Source of the DNA: Guyanagaster necrorhizus
Taxonomy: Eukaryota > Basidiomycota > Agaricomycetes > Agaricales > Physalacriaceae
Direction: 5' to 3'
Assembly: GCF_019112545.1 (NCBI RefSeq)
Contig: NW_025064931.1
Location: 182,960-246,959 of the forward strand
DNA: 64,000 nucleotides
In this document: positions 22,144-33,765 of the stretch, one piece after another
Layout of the letters: every line of letters starts with the position of its first letter
Position numbering within the stretch: position 1 is the stretch's first letter
Program-made: the position numbers and the translations under genes
The notes under the pieces: model-generated
The model's database searches: none
Told to the model about the DNA's origin: nothing
Seen by the model: the letters and a program-made list of their open reading frames with translations, nothing else

Positions 22144-23769
22144 ATGACATCTCCAATTCGAACGGACAAATCGCAATTTCATCCCGATTTCTCTTCATTC
22201 ATTCCCGAATACTTACAGCCTAAGAGATCGGCCAGGATAGAGGAACTTCTTCTTTCTAATAAACCACTGTTGGAGTTTGAAAGGAAAGAATTCCTCCAAA
22301 CTTCTGCCAGAGGCCCTCACACTCTTGATGAATTTGACGAGAAAATATCGGTGACGCGCCAGTTGTTGGATTTTTTGGTGGCTGAAAGAAATCAAGCTGT
22401 GTCCAACATCTCGGACGCAAAATCTCTTTCACACCCTGTGCGCTACCTGCCGGATGATGTGCTGCGTGCTGTCTTTCGGGCTTGTACCAAGTCCGCAGAC
22501 CAGGCGTTCGATGGGGGATATGCCAGTCTAAATCCTACCGTAGCCGTTGAATCGATTCAACCAAATCAGTCACCATGGACCCTTTCCTTTGTCTGTCAAC
22601 AATGGAGAACCGTCACCATTGACACTGCTGAGCTGTGGTCTCTCATTGAGCTCGATCTAGATAAAAGACCTAAAGGCAAAGAGCAGGTCAAGAATCGCAT
22701 GTTCAGACTTGGTTTATCATTGTCCCGATCCAATGGTCATGACCTTTCCATTCGTCTCCATGGAAAGAATATCGTTCCGGATGTCTCTCCGATCCTTCAA
22801 ATTCTGCTCCCCACTGCTCGGTATTGGAAGCGACTATCCGTGTTCCTTCCCCTCACCTCATTCCGACACTTTTCTATGTGCAAGGGCTATCTGAATCGCC
22901 TAGACACCCTTTACGTAGGCATTGGAAGCTCTGACAGTGCCGACCATATCGACGCCTTCCAGCTCGCTCCGAGCTTAAAGGTCGTTGGAACGTTACTTGA
23001 GCACTGGCCCATAGCATTCAGACGCATGTCCATTCCTTTTTCAAGAATCACATCCTTTTTATCTGGAGGCAGCAATCTGTATACATATGAGTCCCTCAAA
23101 AGACTTCTGCATGTACGGATGCTCACCCTCCTATGCTGGCATGACATCGAACCAGAGCCTGTACAGCCAATCACTTTATCCAACGTGACTTTCCTTCATC
23201 TGTTGGCATCGCACCTACCCAACTCTTCATTGAGTATCAATCATATGTATTCTCTCCTCATCCTCCCATCTCTTCAATTCCTGAAGATATCCTTCTTCGG
23301 ATCAGACCAGATCTTCTTTGCCTACCCACATTCATGCCCTATCAAAACACTTACTATTGAGGTTCACAATCAATCACAGGAGGCATGCACTGGGCTGCGT
23401 GACAACCTTCCTTATTTCTTACGTCGAACTTCCCAATTGGAGGAGTTGCACATCTTGACGAGGGCCACGACTTTACCAGATCGATGGGTCAATGGTCTGG
23501 TATACACTTCGGAGCGTGATGCAGTAGCTCCGTGTCTCCGTGTTTTAAGTATGCCAAGCGGTCTCTCAGCGGGGGATTTGGGCTGCCTTGTCAATGTCAT
23601 CGAGTCCCGGAGGAGAAAGGATGGCTGTTCGTCGGACGGTAGACAATGCACGCTGTTAGAGAAAGTAGAGCTCGGGCCCGAACCTTTACAGTTTAATTCT
23701 GAGGAGCTCTCAGAGAGATGGTCGGCACTGTGTACAGGCGAACTAATCGTCACACACAGAAACGAGTGA
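22144..23769 (+). CDS. F-box-like protein, copy I
   Basis: A single exon encodes 541 residues with no interruption. A Lys/Glu-rich helix (about 45-95, with ISVTRQLLDFLVAERNQ) leads into an F-box-like motif, HPVRYLPDDVLRAVFRAC, at about 97-114. A WTLSFVCQQWR segment follows and then WSLIELDLDKRP, the standard start of agaricomycete F-box proteins. The rest is a run of Leu-rich segments resembling degenerate LRRs. Such proteins are expected to link a substrate to Skp1/Cul1 ubiquitin ligase, but F-box function is not shown here. Two close relatives lie at 50615-52258 and 58845-60476, and about 270 bp of upstream sequence is shared by all three. Confidence 0.88.
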   Translation: MTSPIRTDKSQFHPDFSSFIPEYLQPKRSARIEELLLSNKPLLEFERKEFLQTSARGPHTLDEFDEKISVTRQLLDFLVAERNQAVSNISDAKSLSHPVRYLPDDVLRAVFRACTKSADQAFDGGYASLNPTVAVESIQPNQSPWTLSFVCQQWRTVTIDTAELWSLIELDLDKRPKGKEQVKNRMFRLGLSLSRSNGHDLSIRLHGKNIVPDVSPILQILLPTARYWKRLSVFLPLTSFRHFSMCKGYLNRLDTLYVGIGSSDSADHIDAFQLAPSLKVVGTLLEHWPIAFRRMSIPFSRITSFLSGGSNLYTYESLKRLLHVRMLTLLCWHDIEPEPVQPITLSNVTFLHLLASHLPNSSLSINHMYSLLILPSLQFLKISFFGSDQIFFAYPHSCPIKTLTIEVHNQSQEACTGLRDNLPYFLRRTSQLEELHILTRATTLPDRWVNGLVYTSERDAVAPCLRVLSMPSGLSAGDLGCLVNVIESRRRKDGCSSDGRQCTLLEKVELGPEPLQFNSEELSERWSALCTGELIVTHRNE

Positions 23770-26700
23770 GGTGGAAATTTTCATGTGCGTTTTCAATTTT
23801 GCTGTTCATAGACTAAATGAAAACATCATTGAAGGTCGAATACGAAAGAACCAAGAATAAACTTCAGCGACTGACGCGTTTTTATTTCTATTGAAAACCC
23901 AGAAGAAACATTGACTGAGCATACCGATGCTTTATTAGTTTCATCCTTTCATATTTACCAAGATGACACGAATATATACTTTCTTTTTGGAATACCGACA
24001 CTTGTATGGCAACTATGCTTTCCTTCATTAATGTACTCATATAGACATTCTCTGGTCGTGAATACTATCAATGGATCTCTACGGTTCCGGTTGACGTTAA
24101 CGTTCTTCATCCGAGAGACAAGAGACATCAGTCTTGAGACGACGGTTATATCCATGGGTCGGAGGATCGATATGCCCTAGGTGCAATAAAGGAGATACGA
24201 AAAAGCCGAGTGGATTATTCTTCTGAAATGCTGAAGAGAAAGCAAACAGAACTGAACAACTTGCGTTCAGAGCTTGATACCAACCTCCAAGTCACAGGGA
24301 GCTCTGTCTTCACCGCTCTGCATATTCTCTATGTATTCTCCCATCGTGCGGCATCTCATGATGATGTTCAGGCAATTCGGGAGCGCTGTTCAGTTTCGTC
24401 AATAATGCGAGAGGTTGGTTAGCACTCCTTCGGTGTCTCAGGCCGCAGAAGATATCAGGGCATGGCTACAACTCCCGACCTGTCTCCAGCTCAAATTCTA
24501 TGGCAAGAAGCTGCGAGTCGACAAACGAAAGGAGAGTCTCGAGCCTATACCGGCCTGAACATGACCTCTTCGTTAGAGGGCTTAGTTACCAGGCTACTCG
24601 CGTCAACTGAGATTTTTCATAAAAGAGTAATAATCACTCTGGCACGTTGAGAGAATATCTGTTTCGAATACAGTGGTCTACTGTCCAAAAAACGGCATCA
24701 ATTGGGTCAGAACATACATGATAGACAACCGGGCATTTCTTTTGTCCATCCTGAGTACTTCATAACTGTCGGTAGCTGAGTCGTGCCCACGCGGTACCCG
24801 CGGAAATATAGCTCCGCGACGATGGGTACTCTGCTGATTAACAGATTGGCCACCACGCAGCGAAGATATATCATCATAGCCTGACGAACCTGCAATACAT
24901 TAACGCAACAGAACCGCCAGAGAAAATGCCGGTGGCCGACAAGTCGCCCCAAGAAACTCTATAGGGGATTCGACGGATCTGCCGAGCCATTGATAAATGA
25001 GAAAGAGAAGCAGCGGAGAGTAGAGAGAAACTTACAGGAAACAGCGGACTGGGGATTTTACAAGGAGGGTCTGTCCGCACGAAGCGGACGAAGGCTCAAA
25101 AAATTGAGGCTCAAGGCCTACCATGGCAAAATGCCATACTCCCCTCAAAAAGAGGATGAGACAAGAGTAACCGACAAAGATTCAGCTTAGAGACAAGCTC
25201 GAAATCTAGCGCGGCATGATTTCGCGAAATCATGTCATTCTCAAACGCGGAACGGAGGTGGAACGTTAACATCCAGATACGAATACAGAGACCGGTCATT
25301 CAAGAAAACAGAGAACGAATGGCAATTCAAGGACGAATCGGACCAGAATTCAGATATCGAGATCGTTGCAAAGCATCGCAGAAAGACATTTCACTGTAGA
25401 CAAAATGTCAGTCTAGGCGGAAAATGAATGAATGCACGACGTACCTCCACCAGCGGCCCGTGAGCTGTACACACTGTCCGCAAGGCGGCACGGTACCATA
25501 CATGGCGCAACAGACTGCGCAGAGATATACATGAGGGCATTTGGGAGAACATCCAAATGAAACAAAAGATACAGGGCGCAACAGGCTGCGCAGGGATATA
25601 CATACAGGCATTTGGAGAGACAGCCAAATGGAAAGAAACGAAGAAGACAATACATGTCGCAACAGGCTGCGAAGGGATATACATGGAAACGGCTGGCGGT
25701 ACAACGAACCAAAACGAATCAGACCAGGGTTTGAGTATCAAGATCATTGCCAAAATCACAGACAAAATAATTCACTGCAGATAGAACGTCAGTCTTAGTC
25801 AATAAATGAATAAATGCACGACGTACCTCCACCAGCGGCCCGTGAGCTGTACACACTGTCTGCAAGGCGGCACGGAATGTGGCATCCTTTCGAGGGTAGC
25901 TGCATAGAGTCGTTCCCGCCCTTTTGTAGTACCACCATAGAGTATATGAAACGACCAGGAGATGTCGACAAGGAGCGTTCATCAAAAGTATCACATAGCC
26001 AGGGAGATCCTCGTCATCGACGACGAATCAGGACATCGTACTCTGGGATTGAAGGCGACAAACAAGGCCGATGTCCAATCTTCCAAACATAATTGAAAGA
26101 TATTCAAGAGAAAGAAGCTGGACACTCACTTTCGTGCCTGTGGCGCAAGAGCATAGGTTGGTGTGGCTTATGATCATACTCGACAACGTAGAGAGTCCAG
26201 CAGCTATAGAATGCACCCAGTCTGCAGGCATATCATTCGTCAGGTAATCGCGACATAACATGATGCTGCCCAAGCGTGTGGTCTACTGGGTGTGGCTGAC
26301 AAGAGAATCTTCCGTATTCGTGAATCTGGTCGACAAAAGGCATTAGAAAGACATCGGTAATCGAGCTCTTCAGTCTCCAGGTGCGACCGCGGCGCTGACA
26401 CCCCCATCGAAACCATGGATGCTAGAGTTGGAGGTGGCAATGTGGCTCAACCATCGTTCATCTACGAGATCTAGAGGCAGTAAAGAAAAATCGCCCTTGA
26501 AGAAAGAGCTACAAGAAGGCGTCGGTGGCTATGACACGGCAGTGGTCATGATGGAGGAGAGAAAAGAAAGTGAAAGTCAGTGGATAACAAGCCACGCGCC
26601 TTTTATAGCAACGGTGTTTGTGCCGCCGAAACAAATCCAGATCCAGATCCCGGGATGAATCATGTCCGAGTCATGTGATAAGGCCAGGTTGGTATCGGTA

Positions 26701-27358
26701 GTTTTGCGGCGCTATCGATCTGAATGGGCCATCAACGTTTTGTCGAGCCAGCAGAGAATGCCACTTTTTCAACAGACGGGCAGGACTACATGAATGTGAG
26801 AATGAACATTGGCCACTGGAGGACAAACACAGCAGGCCCAAAGATGCTTTCCAGGTATCTGGCAGCAAAAGGTGTTCTAATATGAGACCACCAAGCTTGA
26901 AGGTGTGAGCACGGAGTAGTACCATGATGTCCTGCATAAACCTGCAGCCATATGAATGCATAATATTTAATCCAAATATTGCTATCCAGGATAATCAGAC
27001 ACCCTGGCATAGTACCATACTGATACACACTCAGAACCTAGTCTCAACATCTATGAATCAGTCCAATGTCTAATCACCATTTGAATCCTGTGTATTTTCT
27101 GGCTCTGTTCTGAATCAAATTTCGAGACAACTCACTACAGTGAATGCGGACTCGCTCCGCTCATGATAATATAAAACCCTCATCTAAACTCAAATTGGAT
27201 GTTCAGGGCTATGCTGTGCAAATACTCAGAGCATCAAATGGAATTTCCTTTGAACATAATTAGATTAAAAGCTGCTGACCCTCAGGCCTCAACTCCTAAG
27301 GCTCGCCTCAAAAATTGAAGCACTCTGATCCCTTGTCAGCAATGACAGCCAAAAACTT
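23770..27358. other. Arm I interior: repeated sequence with exon-like pieces, unassigned
   Basis: This stretch is shared with arm II (55688-58844). On the minus strand intron-like segments are visible, for example GTACGT..TCTGCAG near 25772-25824 beside a reading that ends TVCTAHGPLVE. A Met-started frame begins at 24993 (MARQIRRIPYRVSWGDL). No domain was recognised and no complete exon chain could be built. An open frame at 23911-24180 is kept in both arms but has no ATG. The block 25384-25880 contains short repeats. Confidence 0.35.
25384..25880. repeat. Short tandem and direct repeats in arm I
   Basis: A unit beginning CGCAACAGxCTGCGxAGxGATATACAT starts near 25505, 25575 and 25657, so the periods are about 70 and 82 bp. 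Each unit contains an inverted repeat CATTTGG..CCAAATG. A further direct repeat of about 100 bp occurs at 25390-25493 and 25776-25874 (CTCCACCAGCGGCCCGTGAG core). Arm II has only one copy of the latter and two clear tandem units. The spacing and variation do not fit a CRISPR array. Confidence 0.7.
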
Positions 27359-27431
27359 GAGTTGACCCAGGCTCGAACTGAGGACCTTCTGTGTGTTAGA
27401 CAGATGCGATAACCAACTACGCCACCGACCC
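27359..27431 (-). tRNA. tRNA-Val (AAC)-like, possibly degenerate
   Basis: A 73-nt cloverleaf can be drawn on the minus strand. The 5' acceptor strand is GGGTCGG and the D arm is GCG..TAGTTGGTTAT..CGC. The anticodon stem TCTGT/ACAGA has loop CTAACAC, giving anticodon AAC (Val). The T arm is CTCAG-TTCGAGC-CTGGG. The A and B boxes are both recognisable. The acceptor stem has one C/A mismatch and two G-T pairs, so it may be a pseudogene or a tRNA-derived repeat head. No intron is seen. It is duplicated in arm II. Confidence 0.6.
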
Positions 27432-27510
27432 AATATCTCGGAGTCTCCCACGCTTCTGTTGGCCTTTAGTTACCTGAATCCAGCCAAGGACATGACATGC
27501 TAAATGACAC

Positions 27511-28217
27511 TCAAAAAACAGTATCCCGGTTACTAATTACATTCTCAGCAGCCAGGAAAATAGAACTTGTGCGCAAACGACAACGGAATAGCTGTGGGCG
27601 CCTGGTTAGAGCCAATCCCAAGACATACAGGAAAGTACGCACCTTCCCTATCGTGTCTTTTTCATGACTCGCTGACTCGACGCAGGTCACCCTCATGGTC
27701 ACCTCGTGGTCACCGCTGAAACCAGAAATACGAGTAAGGAAGGAAATCTCTCCGCTTATATGCGTGTCACGTACCCCGCAGTTCATCATTTCCAGCACTT
27801 GGTCGCAATCCCAGGTCCCTTGCAAACCCTGATTATATAGCGAGTGGTTCCGTTTTGCTACCTGGCCAAGGATGATGATGGACCGGTCATGGCACTTGCG
27901 AGACCGCTGCCTTCGCCCTTTATCCCGCCTCCCAACACTGGTCTTGTATAGCCAGAAACAACAGTGAACTGTGTACGTTCTCGACATAGTTGCGTGCGCG
28001 TCGTCACGCTATTCTTGTTCTCCTCATTGTCGGGATCCGCTACTACCGTTGGAATCGATGGACGAGAGTAATACTCCTCTGAGGCAAAAAAATAGGTTAG
28101 CTGAAGCGACGCGCGACAATATTCAGTCATACTTGTATGAATCTTCCTTTCTTCGCAAAGTCTCTCATCACCGTCGCTCACTATCTTGGATAGTAGTCCA
28201 AAGATGGAGGCGCACAA
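27511..28217 (-). other. Conserved locus of unknown function, copy in arm I
   Basis: The same sequence occurs at 54860-55548 (+), and a diverged relative lies on the minus strand around 31800-32370. Two overlapping long frames exist here, 158 codons (27987-27511) and 119 codons (28217-27858). Intron-like segments are conserved in all copies: a stretch ending TTTTTTTGCCTCAG and a GTACGTGACACGCATATAAGC..TTTCAG stretch. The EEYYSRPSIPTVVADPDNEE reading follows the first. I could not settle which frame is coding and recognise no domain. Conservation of splice-like signals between diverged copies suggests a real gene family. Confidence 0.35.
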
Positions 28218-28385
28218 AGGATTAGACGTCGGAATGGCTGTAGTTATACGTAGTAACGAGATGGTGGTTGGAGATCAACGTTAGGAGACGCGTGAGCAGC
28301 AGCTGGCGTCGGAATTTCAAATACGACTTGAATTACCACTACCATCCTCACCGATCAAGCCCTTTCTGTTCTTACTCTCCAAGCA

Positions 28386-28865
28386 ATGTCCAAACCCAGC
28401 ATCTCGATATCCCCTGCAAGCGAGACGATAGGCCCCCCACTCCTCGAAGTCGAAGATCTCAGGCGTCACTTAGAACTCTTCATGTCCTCCATTCAAACCG
28501 CCGAGGACGGAATAGCAAAGGCCAAAACTTATCGGGAGAGGCAATATCTTCTTCGTGAAATGGCGGCAGGACTTAAGGACATCAAGGTAAAAATGGGTGA
28601 AACGTTTGGTGAAGACTCTGGTACGTTCCACAGATTGCTTCGTCTATGCCCTAGCATATTGTTTTCTTCTAGATGCATACAAGCTCGTGGTTACGGAAGA
28701 GAAACTGGTTGCTTATCGGTGACTATGCTCCTTTGCTGTATCTCCTTGATGCTCCAACTTTTTCGTTGAACTAGGCTGACGAACGTGATGATCTTTCGCT
28801 TGCTCATCTATTTTTTCTGGCTCTCTCCGTTCCTCCTATGGTTTCTATCTTGGATCAAAGCTTGA
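28386..28865 (+). CDS. Small helical protein with C-terminal membrane anchor, copy 2
   Basis: Exons 28386-28620, 28673-28718 and 28775-28865 join in frame to 123 residues, with introns of 52 and 56 bp at the same positions and phases as in the other copies. Residues 1-18 are Ser/Pro-rich (MSKPSISISPAS). Residues 22-80 are helical and charged (EVEDLRRHLELF, YLLREMAAGLKDIKVKM). Exon 2 gives DAYKLVVTEEKLVAYR. Exon 3 is a membrane segment, MIFRLLIYFFWLSPFLLW, plus a short tail. No signal peptide. It is predicted to be tail-anchored, probably in the ER or another endomembrane. No database family comes to mind. The gene lies at the very end of arm I. Confidence 0.75.
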
Positions 28866-28925
28866 AGCTTGACTTCTGGTACGTCTCAACGGAATATCGC
28901 TGATGCATTGGCTCACCATATTACA

Positions 28926-29306
28926 GCGTTTTCTGGCCGTGCTATTCTCCGTATACCTTTCCTGAAAGAATCTTATATCTACTGTTGTACCCAATATCGC
29001 GATGAAATTCGAATGCTCTGGCCCTTGTAAGGGCGGCGAATGTCAGTCAAAGGCGCCAACTTATGAACGCGCGATTACTGAACAGATGGCGAAACCTTCA
29101 CGGGTTACTCGATTTGTCCAGGTTATAATAAAACCGTCATATTTGACTTGTACTGATGCCGAACTCAAGCGGCCCCAACACCCCCAACACCTGTTGAAAG
29201 AAGCCTGATATCCAGCAAAATCCTTCAGCTTATTTCCCTCTCTGTAACACTCCAGGATAAAAATAATATTAATTACGTGCACCTCCTACAGCGGATAATC
29301 AATTAG
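28926..29306. other. Between arm I and SDR copy B
   Basis: A frame of 68 codons at 29002-29208 (+) has a Cys-rich start (CSGPCKGGEC) but no further support. Nothing else was recognised. Confidence 0.3.
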
Positions 29307-30415
29307 TCAAGGATTGACCAACGATAATCCACCATCAACACTCAAAATAGCTCCGTTCGTATAATCCGAAACCGCCAAGTAGATCGCCGTCATCCCCATC
29401 TCCGCATCACTAGTATGCAACTCAATATCAACTAACTCCATCCAAATACCGAAAATACTCACGTTCCATGCCTCCTCGCAGGTATTGGTGCGACCTGCCC
29501 AGGTACTGGCTCCGTCTTTAGACCCTCCAAAAACTCAGGACTCAGCTTCTCCGACGCGAACGCGCCAGGCTCCAACGCGTTTACTCGGATCGGCACACCT
29601 GTCCTAGCAAAGCTCGCCCCCAGAATGAGAGTGAGTTTGTCCAATGCGGCTTTCGTCACATTGTATGCGATCTAAAATCAAGTCAGCTCAAGACGTAAAC
29701 GAACAGCAGCGTACATACACAAGTTATGGGCGACGATATGTTCATCTTTGCTGTTACGCTGCTAATGTTGATGACGCTTGACGTGCCTCGGGGACGGGAA
29801 TGTGCTCCTTTGACGAGGAGGGATTGGAATGCGCGTACTACGAAGAACGGCGCGATCGTGTTGAGCGCAAAGATATCTGTCCAATTCTGTACCGTCTCAG
29901 GTTCAAAAGGATCTATGGCTGCGAACTTCTTCGCGATGAAGTCTGCGTCACGAAGGGAACCGCCAATTCCGGCACTAGAAAGAAATTAGTTTGTCGAAGA
30001 GCGGAAAGGATACTGTCGACGAACTTGTTGACAAGAATGTCGAGTTTGCCGTCGATTCCTTCGATGTGCTTGCAACTAGCCTTGACACTTTCTTCATCTG
30101 TCACGTCCATTTGGAGTCTGTGTTCATGTCAACAACAAAATATCGAGAAGAAAAGACCCTCGCAGACGGGACAATTGATCCTGGGACGCCTGTAACAGAT
30201 GCCGCGGCTCTTTCTAGCACGTCCGACCTCCGGCCAATGATATATACCTTGGCTCCGTTTGCAGCAAAAGCTTTAGCAATGCTAAATCCTCTACCAAAGA
30301 GTCAGCCATGAGTTGTCATCAAGAATCCTGAGACTTGCATCCCTGTTCCTCCGCCTGTGACAAGGCCCACTCGTCCAGAAAGCGACATCACTGTAGCCAT
30401 GTTAAGATCTGCCAT
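29307..30415 (-). CDS. Short-chain dehydrogenase/reductase, copy B (intact)
   Basis: Six exons (30415-30339, 30290-30168, 30117-30025, 29974-29719, 29671-29463, 29409-29307) join in frame to 286 residues, with introns of 47-53 bp. The first intron has a GC donor (GCAAGT); splicing there restores the cofactor motif TGGGTGIG at residues 20-27. NNAG is at 97-100, a Ser-Ser pair in INISSVTA near 169-170, and YNVTK (Tyr186, Lys190) in the active site. The end reads ILSVDGGLSLVNP, usual for classical SDRs. It should be an NAD(P)-dependent oxidoreductase in the cytosol; the substrate is unknown. Broken or truncated relatives at 20.3, 52.6, 61.5 and 63.8 kb show that this gene was duplicated with the surrounding segments. 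Confidence 0.82.
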
Positions 30416-33400
30416 GTCATAGAAATGCTGAATAGCCTCTCGAGACACGGATCCTTTTATTACAACAGCTGCTGTCTAGATGTCATTATCCTCGGTCTTA
30501 TTCAGCGAGAGGTTATCTCGGCGTACGTGGTAAATCGCTGCAAGAGACCGCTGACGACCATTAACAAAGCAAAAGTACTCGTGCTCGGGCGGGCAGCGGG
30601 CGGCGAGCCTATCCATTGACTCTTCGGCCGTGTTAAGAAAGGAGCTTACTCATGCTCTTCCCCGCACGCCGTAGACAGGTAATCGTAAGAAATTCCCGCA
30701 AGTACAGCGACAGAATACAGACGCGGACATCATGTGGGCTAAGGAATCCTGTGATATAGATTTACTGCGAGCAAAATTTGTTTAGCTGAGCGATTGAAGT
30801 ATTATTTCCATCGTAGCTCACCTTCACCATCGTTCCCTCCTGCTTCGCATAATCAAGCCGAAGTGGCTCGCACAGCCAGCATGAATAATTGCGTCCTTCG
30901 GCAATACATTTCCATTCGGACCTGGACACTCGTCGCCCCGAGTAAATTCTTCTAATGGCGAAGACGTGGAGAATGAGTTCACGATCCAAATGACCCCGAA
31001 GATGTAAAGAGTAAGTCACAGAGCCTGAGGCCCCGTATGTAACGACTTTACTCGGTATCGGGGAACACGGAGGGCCCTGAGAGGGTCGTTTTTCCCTGCC
31101 AGGCTCATGCTTGAGGTTTGCGAGCACTCAGATGGGATAATATGTGCATTCAGAAACGGGGATCCGGAGTGATTGTTTCAATCTTTTATTCGCGCCACAT
31201 GTGCCTTCCCGGAGCGGAACACAGCAATCGCAGCGTACAATTTTCAGAGAACGCGTTCTACGTCCTTCGTCCCGACTGGAATGTTAATGTTTCAACCTTT
31301 AAGTGCATCCTCGACATCTTCAGCGTCGCCTTTCCTCCTCGTCATATCCAACGCCATAGAAGGAGCAACATTCAGCTTGCATCTGGGAAGGTGTTGATTC
31401 CAGAGTATGTCAAGGACAGAAGACACGCGGGAACTACGACGATGCAGCAAATCCACGACACCGCCCTGGACATCCGCCCACACCTATCGTGTCTGTTCCG
31501 AATTTAGCGGTTGCCTTCCCGACGAAGATGAGCCCGATGTTGTGAGCGTGAGAGTGCTAGAGTGCTCCTTCATCACGAATGACAGTGGCTTCTGACGAGG
31601 ATGGAAGGCGACTCCACGAGCAGGACAGTGATGAAGGGGAAGACAAGGTCTGAAGATGAAAGGAAAAACAGCTCGCATTCAGCTGGTATTGGGGGCTATA
31701 AGGACGGGAACAAGTGGGAGTGAGCTGGATGCGTTTTTATCCCGGTATTTGTCTTCGCCGCGCCATGTCTTCGGCATTACTGTCGCTAAAAATCAGAAAT
31801 ATAAGTACGGAGGAAAGTCTGACTGCTTATATGCGTGTCGCATACCTCGTGTTCACCATTTTCAGTGCTTCATCCCAATTTCCAACGCAGCAACAATGCC
31901 CTAGGCCCTTTGAAAAGCTACTAGCCCATGATCGTTACTGAGGTAGGTAGGTAGGTAGCATAAAACAGAATCTTGCCATTGGACTGAGGAAGGCAATAGA
32001 CAACACGGGGTGATAGCGCGAGAAAGACGGGTATCCTCGCCTTCTATCTCATTTTGCTGTCGTCCGTCTTGTAGCTGTAGACGGCCATGAAGGGCTACGT
32101 TCGATCTGAGCGCTAGCACGCGTCCGTTGTCGTGCTATTCCTGTTGACCTATCGCATCGAGGTCACCGTTGGGATCTCCTGCCACGTTAGAATTTTTGGG
32201 TGCCCCTTTGACGCCAAAAACAAATGGGTTAGCCGCAGCTCGGTAACCATATCCACGCGGCTGCCATACCTTTCTGAACTTTCGTGACGAGTCCTTTGGG
32301 TATTCGATATCTGATATAACAATTCGAACAGCATTGATTTGGGGATAGGAAAAGGATCGGAGATCAAAATGGCCGTGGCTGCGGTAAAGAGATGTGGCCG
32401 GAGATCAACATTGGGTGAGCATCAATATCAATGCTTTATCACTCTTTACTACCATGATCGAAGTGGCGCCTCCTGATTCTTATGCTTCAAGCATTGACAC
32501 TGGCACCAGCGACTCACAAGCAAGCCAATATACGTTATCAATGACGCTTGTGCCCAACGAGAAGAAAATCATCGGGGATGAAGGCACCCTCATTGAAATA
32601 CCTCCGCCTAGCTTGAAATAGGTATCTCTTCGCCATGTAGGCTTACTGTAAAGAACATGAAGATTTCGACCTATCCATATCGTCCTTCAAGGGACCTAGG
32701 ATATAAATACGAAGCTGGAAGATACTATCAGGTGAGTCTTGCCAGGCCGTGCTTTGCCATAGCTTAAATTTGAATAGGACATGCTGCGACGGTGGAACTT
32801 TGGTATCAGGAAGTCTTGTAGGCTGCAACAGCTTGGAGGAGCCGTAAGATACTAGCGTTTTCCCAAGCCGCTCGTGTCGACTTGGGAGGAACCAAAAGAT
32901 TTGTCACGACGGTCATCAGTGCGAACATGGTGTCCAGCCTTATTCATCCTCATAAAAAATATCCTGCGAGTGGGCGTCGAAGTTCTGGGGACATTCAAAA
33001 CTCAAAAGAAATATTCGCAACGCGAGGAGAAGGTGAATTGCACCTATATGTTTGTCTAATGATTTGATGCTCATCCGTTTCCCCAGGTATACACACACTC
33101 TTCTGTGAAGAACCTTTGTCACGTCTTCCCGCGAAGCTCGGAGGAATCATCGGGTCCTAACCGCATGGCGTACGGCGGTGGTATGTTTGTTGTCATATAT
33201 CCAAAAGGCACTATGCGCAGGAAAGTTCTCAGATTCGTTCCTAGTTACTCATTTATTATCGAGCAGATCCCACCTGAATCAGACTAGCCCATAGAAAAGT
33301 CAGTATTAGTTGGAGCCATATATATTGCGGACAGGAACAGGTTTTGAAGCTCCACGTCTAGTGCAGCTTTGAGAACATGGAGAACGGACGCTCTGATCGG

Positions 33401-33765
33401 TTAAGCCAAGTAATCATTCTACCGGACCGGTTACTGACCACATGTTCAATACAGATCTCTCTTGAACTGTCTTAAAGTGGTTGACTCTAGTGCGACTGCA
33501 TCAAAATCGTAGCCAGATACAGAATTTCACCAGGGCAGATATGGGACGAGCTTCCGTATACAGTGGAGTTCTACTAATGTCGGTGTCCTGAGAGGGACGG
33601 TTGTTATTCGGCTTGTCTTACGGGATGCTATCATGGACGATATAACTCGATTTAGCTCGAGGAGATCTCCTTGTTTGGCAAACGTTTGTTCAATCGCCGG
33701 ACTCTGGGAGCATCTTAAAATCCGAAAGATATCGTTAACTCTCCGAGCCAGAGTTCTTTCTTCTC
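30416..33765. other. Gene-poor stretch with fragments of repeated loci
   Basis: About 31180-31700 shares sequence with 49490-49910 (inverse orientation). In one frame both copies read SKS(T/M)TP..HxYRVCSxFSxC, and they differ by one whole codon. About 31800-32370 (-) is a diverged relative of the 27511-28217 locus, with the same CGCATATAAGC intron core. An AGGT microsatellite is at 31941-31958. No intact gene was recognised. Confidence 0.35.
31941..31958. repeat. (AGGT)n microsatellite
   Basis: Four AGGT units followed by AG. A simple repeat in a gene-poor stretch. Confidence 0.85.

Larger units (their letters stand above)
21705..28925 (+). repeat. Inverted duplication, arm I
   Basis: Read left to right, this arm matches 60935-54110 read right to left. 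Homology starts near CTTGT..GGAGTTCC (21705) and ends at GCTCACCATATT (28925), beyond which the copies differ completely. Arm I contains F-box gene I, a stretch with unknown minus-strand exons, a tRNA-Val-like sequence (27359-27431), the locus at 27511-28217 and the small membrane-protein gene at 28386-28865. The arms are about 7.2 and 6.8 kb and 25 kb apart. They differ by indels, mainly at 25.4-25.9 kb. Confidence 0.88.

Noticed and set aside
23911..24180. Open frame conserved in both inverted arms (also 58435-58704)
   Set aside because: It has no ATG start, and conservation is expected because the whole arm is duplicated.
25505..25690. Regularly spaced repeats resembling a CRISPR array
   Set aside because: Only three diverged units with unequal spacing, in a eukaryotic genome, and the spacers are repeats too.
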